Part shown: one piece after another, positions 51,138 to 59,052 of the stretch | How positions within the stretch are numbered: position 1 is the first letter of the stretch | Layout: each line of letters begins with the position of its first letter | NCBI GenBank assembly: GCA_944368925.1 | Contig: CALVXG010000014.1 | Span: 1 to 61,143, forward strand | Reading direction: 5' to 3' | Length of the DNA stretch: 61,143 bases | From: an uncultured Clostridia bacterium | GTDB taxonomy: Bacteria; Bacillota; Clostridia; Christensenellales; Borkfalkiaceae | Program-made: the position numbers and the translations under genes | Notes under the pieces: model-generated | The model's database searches: none | What the model saw: only the letters and a program-made list of their open reading frames with translations | What the model was told of the DNA's origin: nothing

Positions 51138-51880
51138 TCTTTCCCCTCCGATTTATCCCTGTACACGCCCAAAGGGAAAGTTTTCGTGCATTCCTCGCCC
51201 ATGAACCGCAGCGCTTCCACGGGGCGCATGTGCCAGTTCGTCGGACAGGAAACAAGCACCTCGATAAACGTATACCCTCTCCCTTCCGACTGGAATTTCA
51301 ATGCCTTTTTGATCGCTTTCTTCGCCGCAAGCACGTGCTTTACGTCGTGCGTGGAAACGCGCTCGATGTAATAGGGCGCGTCCAGCGTCGCGAGAAGTTC
51401 GCACACGCGGATCGGATACCCGTTCACTTTCGGGTCACGCCCGCTTTGACAGGTCGTCGCCTTCTGCCCGATCAGCGTCGTAGGCGCCATCTGCCCGCCC
51501 GTCATGCCGTAGATGCTGTTGTTGATGAAAATAATCGTGATATTCTCGCCGCGCGCCGCCGCATGCACCGTCTCCGCCATGCCGATGGACGCAAGATCGC
51601 CGTCCCCCTGGTACACGAATACCGTCGAATCGGGATGACAGCGCTTGATCCCCGTCGCCACCGCGGGCGCCCTGCCGTGCGCCGCTTCCTGCATGTCGCA
51701 GTTAAAATAATCGTACGCAAACACCGCACAGCCTACCGGCGCGATCCCGATACACTTCTCCTGCAGCCCCAGCTCTTCGATGCTCTCCGCCACCAGCCGA
51801 TGCACGATCCCGTGCGTACAACCGGGACAATAATGCATGTGCGCGTCCGTCAGCATCTTCGTCTTTTCGAATACTTTCAT
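51134..51880 (-). CDS. 2-oxoacid:ferredoxin oxidoreductase, beta subunit (TPP-binding)
   Basis: The thiamine-diphosphate subunit. The 248-residue protein has HYCPGCTHGIVHRLVAES (cluster-type Cys), VFVYQGDGDLASIGMAETVH with the TPP/Mg motif GDGD, and INNSIYGMTGGQMAPTT, typical of KorB/VorA-type chains. ATG 51880 overlaps the alpha stop codon; the open frame goes further into alpha out of frame. Substrate specificity cannot be read directly. Confidence 0.95.
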   Translation of the reverse strand: MKVFEKTKMLTDAHMHYCPGCTHGIVHRLVAESIEELGLQEKCIGIAPVGCAVFAYDYFNCDMQEAAHGRAPAVATGIKRCHPDSTVFVYQGDGDLASIGMAETVHAAARGENITIIFINNSIYGMTGGQMAPTTLIGQKATTCQSGRDPKVNGYPIRVCELLATLDAPYYIERVSTHDVKHVLAAKKAIKKALKFQSEGRGYTFIEVLVSCPTNWHMRPVEALRFMGEECTKTFPLGVYRDKSEGKE

Positions 51881-52950
51881 GCTTTCACCGCCTTTTCCAA
51901 AGCGTCTTTCGCCGCCCGCACGATCTCGCTTTCGTCGGGTACGTTTCCGCCCGTGCGCCCGTAAAAGTACACGGGCTTTTTCCCGTTCACCGCAAGACGC
52001 ACGTCTTCCACCATCTGCCCCAGCGACAGCTCCACCGACAAAAACGCCTTCGTTTCTTCCCTTTCCGCGCAGCGCGCGAACACATTGTCGGGGAACGGGT
52101 ACAGCGTGATCGGACGGATACACCCCGCCTTGATCCCCTGCTTGCGAAGCTCGTTGACCGCGCTCTTTACGATGCGCGCCACCGTCCCGTAAGCGGTCAG
52201 AACAATCTCCGCGTCCTCCGTCTTATACTCCGCCGCCAGACGCTCGTTGGCGTAAATTTCGTCGTACGTCCTCTGCAATTCGTTGACGTGCGGCTCCAAT
52301 TCCTCGGGTTTTATGATCAGCGAATTCAAGACCCTGCGGTCTTTTCCGTAATGCCCGCTCGTCGCCCACGGCTTTTCGGGTATCTCCGAAAGGCTGCGCA
52401 TCGGCGGGAGCTCCACAGGCTCCATCAGCTGGCCGATCATGCCGTCCGCAAGGATCATCGCGGGTACGCGGTAACGGTCGGACAGATCGAAAGCGCGGTA
52501 GGTCAGATCGCACGCTTCCTGCACCGAACAGGGCGCCAGCACGATCAGATGATAGTCACCGTGCCCGCCGCCTTTGGTCGCCTGAAAATAATCGCCCTGC
52601 GCAGGCAAAATTCCGCCAAGTCCCGGGCCCGCACGCATGATGTTCACCACCACGCACGGGATCCGCGCACAGGCAATGTAGGAGATCCCTTCCTGTTTCA
52701 GGCTCACCCCCGGGCTCGACGAACTCGTCATCGCGCGCACGCCCGAACCCGCCGCGCCGTATACCATGTTGATCGCCGCAACCTCCGATTCCGCCTGCAC
52801 AAACGTGCCGCCGATCTGCGGCATCTTTACCGACATATATTCCGGAACTTCGTTCTGCGGCGTGATCGGATACCCGAAAAACGCACGGCATCCGTTTCGG
52901 ATCGCCCCTTCACAGATCGCTTCCGTTCCGTGTAACAAAATTTTTGACAT
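51877..52950 (-). CDS. 2-oxoacid:ferredoxin oxidoreductase, alpha subunit
   Basis: The 357-residue alpha chain has CRAFFGYPITPQNEVPEYM, FVQAESEVAAINMVYGAAGS, AMTSSSSPGVSLKQEGISY, MRAGPGLGGILPAQGDYFQA and a transketolase C-terminal domain (VLTAYGTVARIVKSAVNELR). It most resembles KorA/VorB proteins, annotated for branched-chain 2-oxoacids in many Clostridia. Such enzymes make acyl-CoA and reduced ferredoxin, or run in reverse to fix CO2. Confidence 0.95.
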   Translation of the reverse strand: MSKILLHGTEAICEGAIRNGCRAFFGYPITPQNEVPEYMSVKMPQIGGTFVQAESEVAAINMVYGAAGSGVRAMTSSSSPGVSLKQEGISYIACARIPCVVVNIMRAGPGLGGILPAQGDYFQATKGGGHGDYHLIVLAPCSVQEACDLTYRAFDLSDRYRVPAMILADGMIGQLMEPVELPPMRSLSEIPEKPWATSGHYGKDRRVLNSLIIKPEELEPHVNELQRTYDEIYANERLAAEYKTEDAEIVLTAYGTVARIVKSAVNELRKQGIKAGCIRPITLYPFPDNVFARCAEREETKAFLSVELSLGQMVEDVRLAVNGKKPVYFYGRTGGNVPDESEIVRAAKDALEKAVKA

Positions 52951-52992
52951 ACTTCCTTCCTCTTTCTTCGGAAAATTTTTCCCGCTTCGCGC

Positions 52993-53199
52993 TCACTTCT
53001 CGACCGTGATCGCACAGTCCGGACACATGATCGCACAGAACGTACACCCGATACAGTTCTGCGGATTCACCGCCTCCGCCACAAAATACCCCGACTGGTT
53101 CATCCGATGCTCGCTCAGCGATATCACCTTCTTCGGACACGCATCCGCACACAGCCCGCATCCCTTGCATACCTTCTCATCGATCGTGATCTTCGCCAT
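52993..53199 (-). CDS. Ferredoxin-like delta subunit, two [4Fe-4S] clusters
   Basis: The 68-residue protein has two CxxCxxCxxxCP motifs (CKGCGLCADACP and CIGCTFCAIMCP), the electron-output subunit of the oxidoreductase. It starts three bases after the ogg stop codon and leads the four-gene block. Confidence 0.95.
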   Translation of the reverse strand: MAKITIDEKVCKGCGLCADACPKKVISLSEHRMNQSGYFVAEAVNPQNCIGCTFCAIMCPDCAITVEK

Positions 53200-53202
53200 A
53201 CT

Positions 53203-54045
53203 TTACCTTCCTTCCCGTTCATAATAAAACATGTACTGCTGAAAATACCCGCTGTATTCCCCGTATTTTCTCTCCAGCTCCCGCGCGATCTTTTCGCGGT
53301 CTCTCTCCGCGCCGCCCAGCCGCTCGCGGTACACCCGATCCGTCCATACGTCCACGGGAAACGCGTCCGTCCTGTGAAACCCGAACAGCAAAATGCAGTC
53401 CGCTACCTTCCGCCCGACGCCGCGCATTATCAAGAGCCTTTCGCGAAGTTTCTCCGTCGTAAAATGCGAAAAATCTGCCGCCGCACCCGACGCAAGCTCC
53501 CGCGCCGCCGCCGCAAGATACGCCGCACGATACCCGAACCCCAGCGACTTGTAAAATTCCGCGTCCCGCTCCGCAAGTTTTTGCGCCGTCGGAAACGTAT
53601 AATATTCCCTGCCGAAAAATTCCCGCTTCTCGCCCAAAGCCGCACACAGCTTTGCGATCATCTGCCCGATGCGCGGTATGTTGTTGTTCTGCGACAAAAG
53701 AAAGGTCACGATCATCTCTTCCGCGTTCTGGTTCAGGATCCGTATCCCCTTCCCGTAACGCGCCGCTCTTTCCAGATATCCGCCCTCTCTCTCCGCCGCC
53801 GCAACGATCTGCCCGTAATCGCGCGCCAGGTCAAAATAGTTCGAAAAATACTCTCCCTCGCCCGCCTTGCACTCGATGCGTACCGTCTTCTCCGCCTTTG
53901 AAACGCGGCATGCCCGCTCGCCCGCACAGACGAAATACCCGCCTTCGTCCCGCGTGAACCGAAACGTCTGCCCGCATTCCAGCGTCGCCTTCGGCGAAAA
54001 ATATTCCCCGCCGATTTCCAGTTCTTCTTTCGTTTCCATAGACAT
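53203..54045 (-). CDS. ogg: 8-oxoguanine DNA glycosylase (OGG1-type)
   Basis: Removes 8-oxoguanine paired with C. The 280-residue protein has the OGG N-terminal domain (TLECGQTFRFTRDEGGYFVC), the helical core LLSQNNNIPRIGQMI, and the helix-hairpin-helix with MRGVGRKVADCILLFGF (catalytic Lys) followed by FPVDVWTDRV (catalytic Asp). Starts at 54045 or 54039 (Met-Ser-Met); no Shine-Dalgarno site is seen and the promoter is only 13 bases away. It heads the oxidoreductase operon, which may link repair with oxygen-sensitive iron-sulphur enzymes. Confidence 0.92.
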   Translation of the reverse strand: MSMETKEELEIGGEYFSPKATLECGQTFRFTRDEGGYFVCAGERACRVSKAEKTVRIECKAGEGEYFSNYFDLARDYGQIVAAAEREGGYLERAARYGKGIRILNQNAEEMIVTFLLSQNNNIPRIGQMIAKLCAALGEKREFFGREYYTFPTAQKLAERDAEFYKSLGFGYRAAYLAAAARELASGAAADFSHFTTEKLRERLLIMRGVGRKVADCILLFGFHRTDAFPVDVWTDRVYRERLGGAERDREKIARELERKYGEYSGYFQQYMFYYEREGR

Positions 54046-54058
54046 CCGTATTTTTTAT

Positions 54059-54087
54059 ATTATATCACACTCTCCGCAAAAAATCAA
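54059..54087 (-). promoter_or_regulatory. Promoter of the ogg-oxidoreductase operon
   Basis: On the minus strand TTGATT (54082-54087), a 17-nt spacer and TATAAT (54059-54064), 13 bases before the first ATG of ogg; the leader would be only about six bases. Confidence 0.78.
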
Positions 54088-54346
54088 TTTTTTTATTTTG
54101 ACTGCCGCCCCGCCTCCCCCTTTTTGAAACTTTGCCCCATTCCCCGCCTTTGCGCCCCGTTTTTTCATAATTTGGCCGAATTTTTTACGCGCGCAGGTGC
54201 TTTTTCCGTATTTTTTTGCCCGCGCGCGAAAAATGTTGCGAAAAGACGCTTTTTTGCAAAGTTTCTTGTTTTGTGCCGAAAAAGAAAATACCGAGCCGAT
54301 TTTGTTGTTTTTGCAAAGATATGTGCCTTTTTCGCTTGAAAAATGT

Positions 54347-54375
54347 TTGCCAAAAGTAAAATTTTTCTGTATGAT
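54347..54375 (+). promoter_or_regulatory. Promoter of the four-helix membrane protein
   Basis: TTGCCA (54347-54352), a 17-nt spacer and TATGAT (54370-54375) end nine bases before ATG 54385. No Shine-Dalgarno site. The 54088-54346 gap holds nothing else recognised. Confidence 0.72.
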
Positions 54376-54384
54376 AATGGCACG

Positions 54385-54957
54385 ATGAGCTTCAGAAAAA
54401 AGATAAAAAAATCGAGATTCGTTCTCAGTTGCATATTTTTGTGCGGGTACACCCTGTATACGGTGTACGCGGTCTATTACTACCTCACCATCCGCAACGC
54501 GTTGAGCGTCGTGCTTTTGTGCCTGATCGCCTTCGCGCTGGCACTCTCCGTCTTCGTTACCGCCGTCAGTTACCGCATCAACCTCATGGACAAGCCGCGC
54601 CCCGCCCTGCTTCGGTTCGTGAAAATGACGAAATACGCCGCTCAGCTCGCCTGCTCGCTCGTATCCCTCGGCTTCGTCCTCTCTGCCGTGCAGAATTTTA
54701 ACCCCTTCTCGCTCATTATGGCGGTCATCTCCATTCCCTTTTTGCTCTGGAGCATTTTCGTCAACGTCGTCGCCGAATACTTCGAACGCAAATTCGCCCG
54801 CGGCTTCGGCAAAAAGACGTACGTCTGCGAACCGCCCAAAGATTCCGACGGCAACCCCGTAGACCTCAGCCGCACCATCGCCCGCTTCGACGGGGCCGAA
54901 AAACTCCGAAAAATGCAAAAACAGGCGGAAAAACGCGAAGACCGCCGCCAAAACTGA
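54385..54957 (+). CDS. Four-helix membrane protein of unknown function
   Basis: The 190-residue protein has a basic start (MSFRKKIKKSR), four membrane helices (about 13-35, 41-65, 80-101, 108-131) and a soluble charged C-terminus ending KQAEKREDRRQN. I do not recognise the family. An upstream in-frame ATG at 54343 would lie inside the promoter, so 54385 is preferred. Confidence 0.8.
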   Translation: MSFRKKIKKSRFVLSCIFLCGYTLYTVYAVYYYLTIRNALSVVLLCLIAFALALSVFVTAVSYRINLMDKPRPALLRFVKMTKYAAQLACSLVSLGFVLSAVQNFNPFSLIMAVISIPFLLWSIFVNVVAEYFERKFARGFGKKTYVCEPPKDSDGNPVDLSRTIARFDGAEKLRKMQKQAEKREDRRQN

Positions 54958-54991
54958 CGATCGGAAAAATTTTTTACCGAAATTTATAAAA

Positions 54992-55031
54992 GCCGCCTGC
55001 GGCGCAAAAATTTGCGCCGCAGGCGGCCTTT
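54992..55031 (+). terminator. Terminator of the four-helix membrane protein
   Basis: Perfect 17-bp arms (54992-55008 and 55011-55027) followed by a T-rich run. Confidence 0.92.
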
Positions 55032-55142
55032 TCTTTACTTTTTCCGCGTTTTTCAAATAAAATTGCGCCGATTTTTCCGCTTTTTTAAGAAAAACGCTTC
55101 CCGCGCGAAAAGGCGCGGGAGGGAAATTTTTTCACAAATATC

Positions 55143-55171
55143 TTGACAAGCCGAAAAATACAAGATACAAT
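55143..55171 (+). promoter_or_regulatory. Sigma-A promoter of the 100-residue membrane protein
   Basis: Exact TTGACA (55143-55148), a 17-nt spacer and TACAAT (55166-55171), 37 nt before the ATG, with AGGAGG in between. Confidence 0.9.
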
Positions 55172-55208
55172 AAACAAAACCGCACAGCGGTCATTTCAGG
55201 AGGTTTCT

Positions 55209-55511
55209 ATGTTTAAAGGTTTGGAAAAGGTGTTCGATATTCTCGGCGAGATCCTCGCCGTCGTCCTGGTCGTCGTCTTCGCGCTCATGATCATCAACGC
55301 GAATTTCTCGTTCCTCCCGGACGAAGTTCTCAATGTGTTCAAAATCATTCTCAATTACGGATTCCTCGTTCTCTGCGCCGTGGTTGGCCTGGAAGCAATG
55401 GCAAAACGCAACTTTATCTTCCAGATCATCTTCCTCGCCCTGCTCGCGCTGATCGTGATCTTCCTGTTCTTCCCCGGTACATACGAAAATCTGATCGGAT
55501 TGGTCAAATAA
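55209..55511 (+). CDS. Small three-helix membrane protein
   Basis: The 100-residue protein has three hydrophobic segments (about 13-32, 41-60, 67-88) and short loops. Unknown function. AGGAGG lies six bases before ATG 55209; the open frame upstream covers the promoter. Strong promoter, perfect ribosome site and strong terminator suggest high expression. Confidence 0.85.
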   Translation: MFKGLEKVFDILGEILAVVLVVVFALMIINANFSFLPDEVLNVFKIILNYGFLVLCAVVGLEAMAKRNFIFQIIFLALLALIVIFLFFPGTYENLIGLVK

Positions 55512-55542
55512 TCGTAGGGAAAACCCAAACAAATTGAAAGAT

Positions 55543-55575
55543 GCGGCGTCTGCCTTTGCAGACGCCGCCATTTTT
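55543..55575 (+). terminator. Terminator of the small membrane protein
   Basis: Perfect 11-bp arms (55543-55553 and 55558-55568) followed by a run of seven T. Another GC-rich hairpin follows (about 55580-55610); 55610-55685 is pyrimidine-rich with no gene. Confidence 0.92.
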
Positions 55576-55685
55576 TTGCGCCGCGGCGGGCGAAGGTTCC
55601 CTTCGCCCGCCGCGTTTTCCGCTGCTTGTCTTTGCCATGCTGTTCCCTGTTTTGCCTGCCTTGCTTGCCTTTCCTTCGTTGTTTT

Positions 55686-56741
55686 TTACCCGCCTCGTTT
55701 TTGCTCTGCCCCGTCTTCGCCGTTTTCTTTCCCTGCGGCCCGCCCGTTTAAAGGCGGATCCTCTCGTCCAAGCTCTTTTTCCTGCGGGAGCGTGTCGTTT
55801 TGATGCTCTTCCTGCGGGGGCAAATCGGCTGTTTCCCTCTGCGCCCGCGCATTGCCCTTACGGAAAAGAGGTTTGTCGGCCGAGCAGAGCCATGCGCCCG
55901 CCGCCATCAGCGCCAGGGCGATGTAGTATGTGTACGGGGGAATTTCGCGGAACACGGCGAGCGAAAGAAGGGTGCCGATAAAAGGCGCGATCGCGTAATA
56001 GGCGCTCGTGCGGGCGGCGCCGAGGAGCCTTTGGGCGTGCACGTAAAAGAAAATGCTCAGCCCGTACGCCACAAACCCCACGCCCAGCACGGCGAAAATA
56101 CTCCACACGGCGCCGACCCTTTCTCCGACGCAAAAGCCGATCGCGAGCGAGCCCAACCCCGAAAAGATGCCTTTGAGAAGGACGATCTCCGACGGGTCTT
56201 TGGAGGAGATTTTCCGCGTGCAGTTGTTTTCCAACCCCCAGCACACGCAGGCGAGAAGCACGAACAGCGAGCCGTAAGAAAAGCGCAGTTGCGTAAAATC
56301 GGAGACGGAAAGGAGCGCGCAGGACAAGACCACGAACACGATCCCCGCCCAGAGGCGCGCGCTGATCTTTTCCTTAAAAACCGCCAGCGCAATGAGCGCC
56401 GTCGCCACGATTTCAAAATTATTGAGAAGCGAAACGTTCGCCGCGCTCTCGCTGCGAAGGCCGAACAAAAGACAGATGGGCGCCGCAATGTCCAAAAGGA
56501 TCATTGCCACCGTGTACGGCAATTCCTTTGCCGTGAGCTTCGCTTCCTTCCTTTCGCCGCCGCGTACCTTGCGCGCCAGCGCCACCGCGCTCATCCCGAG
56601 TCCTGCCCCGACGTATAAAAATCCCGCCATCAGCGTCGGCGGCATGAAATCCAGCAGCAGTTTGGAAAGCGGCGAGTTGATCGCATACAGCGCCGCCGCC
56701 AAAATCGCAAACAATATTCCTTTCCCGATCACTTTTTCCAT
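55686..56741 (-). CDS. EamA/DMT-family transporter
   Basis: The 351-residue protein has ten membrane helices in two EamA repeats (first about 8-145, second about 155-290): AAALYAINSPLSKLLLDFMP, AIALAVFKEKISARLWAGI, and YYAIAPFIGTLLSLAVFREIP, where the E-K-x-S and AP-x-x-G motifs are typical. The C-terminal 60 residues are hydrophilic and charged (PPQEEHQNDTLPQEKELG), longer than usual. Likely exports a metabolite or drug; substrate unknown. Monocistronic. Confidence 0.9.
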   Translation of the reverse strand: MEKVIGKGILFAILAAALYAINSPLSKLLLDFMPPTLMAGFLYVGAGLGMSAVALARKVRGGERKEAKLTAKELPYTVAMILLDIAAPICLLFGLRSESAANVSLLNNFEIVATALIALAVFKEKISARLWAGIVFVVLSCALLSVSDFTQLRFSYGSLFVLLACVCWGLENNCTRKISSKDPSEIVLLKGIFSGLGSLAIGFCVGERVGAVWSIFAVLGVGFVAYGLSIFFYVHAQRLLGAARTSAYYAIAPFIGTLLSLAVFREIPPYTYYIALALMAAGAWLCSADKPLFRKGNARAQRETADLPPQEEHQNDTLPQEKELGREDPPLNGRAAGKENGEDGAEQKRGG

Positions 56742-56893
56742 CTTCTTTCAACCCTTTCTCCCCTTCATTATAGCGCGTTTCCCCGCAAAAGGCAACCGCC
56801 CTTTCTCTTTCGGCGGCTTTTACGCTCTTGTTTTTTTGATTGACTCTTCCATAACAAAAAATGCGCGGGGAGTCTCGGTTTTTTCGCTCTTTG

Positions 56894-56980
56894 AACGCGG
56901 CGCCGTCCGCAATTTTTGCGGACGGCGCCGCGTTTTTAAGAAAAAGGCAGGCAGACAAGCGGCTTTGCCGCTTGTCTGCC
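56894..56980 (-). terminator. Two hairpins ending the ispE-57045 unit
   Basis: 56950-56963 with 56967-56980 is followed on the minus strand by CCTTTTTC, a terminator form. A second, 19-bp hairpin (56894-56912 with 56916-56934) lies beyond it. The rest of 56742-57044 holds nothing else. Confidence 0.82.
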
Positions 56981-57044
56981 CGCCGAAGCGTTCTTTTTGC
57001 GTTCGCCATAGGAACCGCAATGTTACGCAAATTTTACGTAGGGT

Positions 57045-57929
57045 TTATTTTTTCAGATCGTCGATGATCGAACGGATCAGTTCTTCCGTCTCCGCCTGTA
57101 CGCGCGCCTGTGCGCCCGCCGCCGTCGTGCCCGTCCTAAGATTGCGCGCGCGCCCGACGTTCGCATAGACAAAGCTCCGCAAAAATGCCGCCGCCGCGAT
57201 CAGCAGCACCACCGCCGCCGCCGCGCATACGATGCAGGGAATCAGAATGCTCGCGTCCGGCACGCTCCGTACAAAGGGCGCCAGCGCCAGCGCCGCCGCC
57301 GCAAATACCGCAAACAGCACCGCAAACAGTACGAAACGAAACCGCGCTTTGCGGAACGCTTCCATGATCTGCGGCCGCGCCTTTTCGCGCTGACTCTCGT
57401 CCGCTTCGCGCAGCCGCGCGCTCTCCGCCGCACATTCCGCCGCCTTCTCTTCCAGCCGCGGGACGTACTTTGCCGCAAGTTCCGCCCGATCCTGCGCTTC
57501 CATGCGGCGGAACGCCTTTTCATAGGCCTGCTCGCAATCGTATATGCCCGAAAAATCTGTAAAATCTTTCGTCTGCACCTTCACGACCCCGAACCAGCTG
57601 TGCCAGTCCGCACCGTACAGCGCCGCGCTGTCCAGATATTTCTCGCCCGCGCCGTCCAGATCGCCCTCCGCAAACAGCTTTTCCGCTTCCTCGTACATCT
57701 TCTGCGCGCGCTCCTTGCGCGAGCCGCGCTCCTTCTCACGCTCCAGACTGCGGCGCGCCAGCGCATTGTCCGCTTCCGTCCCGTCCTTCTCCCCGTCAAA
57801 TCCGTCAAAGTCCGGTATCTCGATCACAATGTCGCTCTCGTCCTGCGAGTTCCCCGCTCCCAGCACCGCTTTCGTCTTCTTCAGCCTGATCTTCCCGTCG
57901 TCGTCCAGTTCAAGATTTCTCTCTTCCAT
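57045..57929 (-). CDS. Hypothetical protein with TPR-like helices and two membrane segments
   Basis: The 294-residue protein has an acidic N-terminus, a charged Arg/Glu stretch, a TPR-like helix pair (MYEEAEKLFAEGDLDGAGEK, about 78-110), a coiled-coil region to about 190, and two membrane helices (about 194-218, 226-250). I recognise no family. The start overlaps ispE by 20 nt, so they are translationally coupled. Confidence 0.8.
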   Translation of the reverse strand: MEERNLELDDDGKIRLKKTKAVLGAGNSQDESDIVIEIPDFDGFDGEKDGTEADNALARRSLEREKERGSRKERAQKMYEEAEKLFAEGDLDGAGEKYLDSAALYGADWHSWFGVVKVQTKDFTDFSGIYDCEQAYEKAFRRMEAQDRAELAAKYVPRLEEKAAECAAESARLREADESQREKARPQIMEAFRKARFRFVLFAVLFAVFAAAALALAPFVRSVPDASILIPCIVCAAAAVVLLIAAAAFLRSFVYANVGRARNLRTGTTAAGAQARVQAETEELIRSIIDDLKK

Positions 57930-58872
57930 CTTCCGCTCCTGTCATCAGATTCCCCGCCGTTTCCTTTTCCTCTTCGCTCAAAACGAACGGATTCCGCACC
58001 CACGTGCGCCGCTTTTGCGGTTCAACCGTATGCACCACGCGTACCGGGATCTTTCCCTTATACCTGCTCTTCGCCCAGCGGCACATCTGTTCGCTTTCAA
58101 ACAACGCAAACACCGCGCTGCCCGAACCCGTCACCGCGTACGCCTGCGGCGAAAAATCCGCCGCCGCCCGCAACGCTTCGGCCGTGTCGCCGTTCAAAAG
58201 CGCGGCAGGCTTGCCCAACGCATTGTAGACGTTCGCCGCCGCCCTTTGCCAATCGCCTTCCGCCAGCGCGCGCGAAAGCCGCGCACTGTCCGCCCGCAGA
58301 GGATCGGGCGCGGCATCGTATTCCGCAAAACAGCGCGCCGTCGATACGGACGATGACGGCAAAAACAGCAAAAACCAAAGTTCCCGTTTCACCGCAAGCG
58401 GTTCTACCCTGTCGCCCCGCCCGAAAATCCGCGCAAAGCCCCCGCTCAGCATGTATCCCGTATCGCTCCCGAGCCCGTCCGCAAGCTCCTTCAAAGCCGC
58501 AGTTTCGCCCGTCTTTCTGTACAGCTTCGCCATCACATTCAATACGCCCGCCGCATCCGCCGACGAGCCGCCCAATCCCGCGCCGATCGGAATATCTTTG
58601 TAAATCTCGATATCCGCCCCGCACGTTTTGAACCGCCCGACAAACCGCTCCGCCGCCTTGACCGCATTGTTCCGCTCCGGCGGGATCCGCTCGCTCCCTT
58701 TCCCGTGCATGTACACGTTCACGAGCTTGTCCCCCCGCGGCTTCGCGCAGATCGTATCGTAAATGTTCACGCTCGCCACCACGCTGTCCAGCATATGATA
58801 GCCGCCCGCCGTACCCGTCACGTTCAGCGACAGATTCAGTTTGGCATAACTCTTCACTTTCGCCGCAAACAT
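57910..58872 (-). CDS. ispE: 4-diphosphocytidyl-2-C-methyl-D-erythritol kinase
   Basis: IspE phosphorylates CDP-ME in the MEP isoprenoid pathway. The 320-residue GHMP kinase has VKSYAKLNLSLNVTG (catalytic Lys region), YHMLDSVVASVNIYD, the ATP-loop DIPIGAGLGGSSADAAG, and AVTGSGSAVFALF. ATG 58872 has GAGG six bases before the intervening CGGAGT; an upstream ATG at 58920 lies just past the -10 element and is unlikely. In Clostridia ispE often neighbours veg and a SPOCS protein, as here. Confidence 0.95.
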   Translation of the reverse strand: MFAAKVKSYAKLNLSLNVTGTAGGYHMLDSVVASVNIYDTICAKPRGDKLVNVYMHGKGSERIPPERNNAVKAAERFVGRFKTCGADIEIYKDIPIGAGLGGSSADAAGVLNVMAKLYRKTGETAALKELADGLGSDTGYMLSGGFARIFGRGDRVEPLAVKRELWFLLFLPSSSVSTARCFAEYDAAPDPLRADSARLSRALAEGDWQRAAANVYNALGKPAALLNGDTAEALRAAADFSPQAYAVTGSGSAVFALFESEQMCRWAKSRYKGKIPVRVVHTVEPQKRRTWVRNPFVLSEEEKETAGNLMTGAEDGREKS

Positions 58873-58899
58873 ACTCCGCCTCACGTTCAGTTTCGCTTC

Positions 58900-58928
58900 A
58901 TTATAACATATTTTGTACATTTGTGTAA
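58900..58928 (-). promoter_or_regulatory. Sigma-A promoter of ispE
   Basis: On the minus strand TTACAC (58923-58928), a 17-nt spacer and TATAAT (58900-58905), about 27 nt before the ispE ATG. Confidence 0.8.
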
Positions 58929-59002
58929 ACAGCTAAACGGCTCTTTCTCCGAATTTACACATACATTTTACATTTCCTGCCTCTTTTACGAAAATTTTCC
59001 CT

Positions 59003-59044
59003 GCGCGCAAAAGGGTCTGCATGAAAGCAGACCCTTTTGCGCGC
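59003..59044 (-). terminator. Hairpin after the SipL-like gene
   Basis: Perfect 18-bp arms (59003-59020 and 59027-59044) directly after the stop codon. A/T-rich bases follow on the minus strand, without a long T run. Confidence 0.75.
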
Positions 59045-59052
59045 CTATTTTT

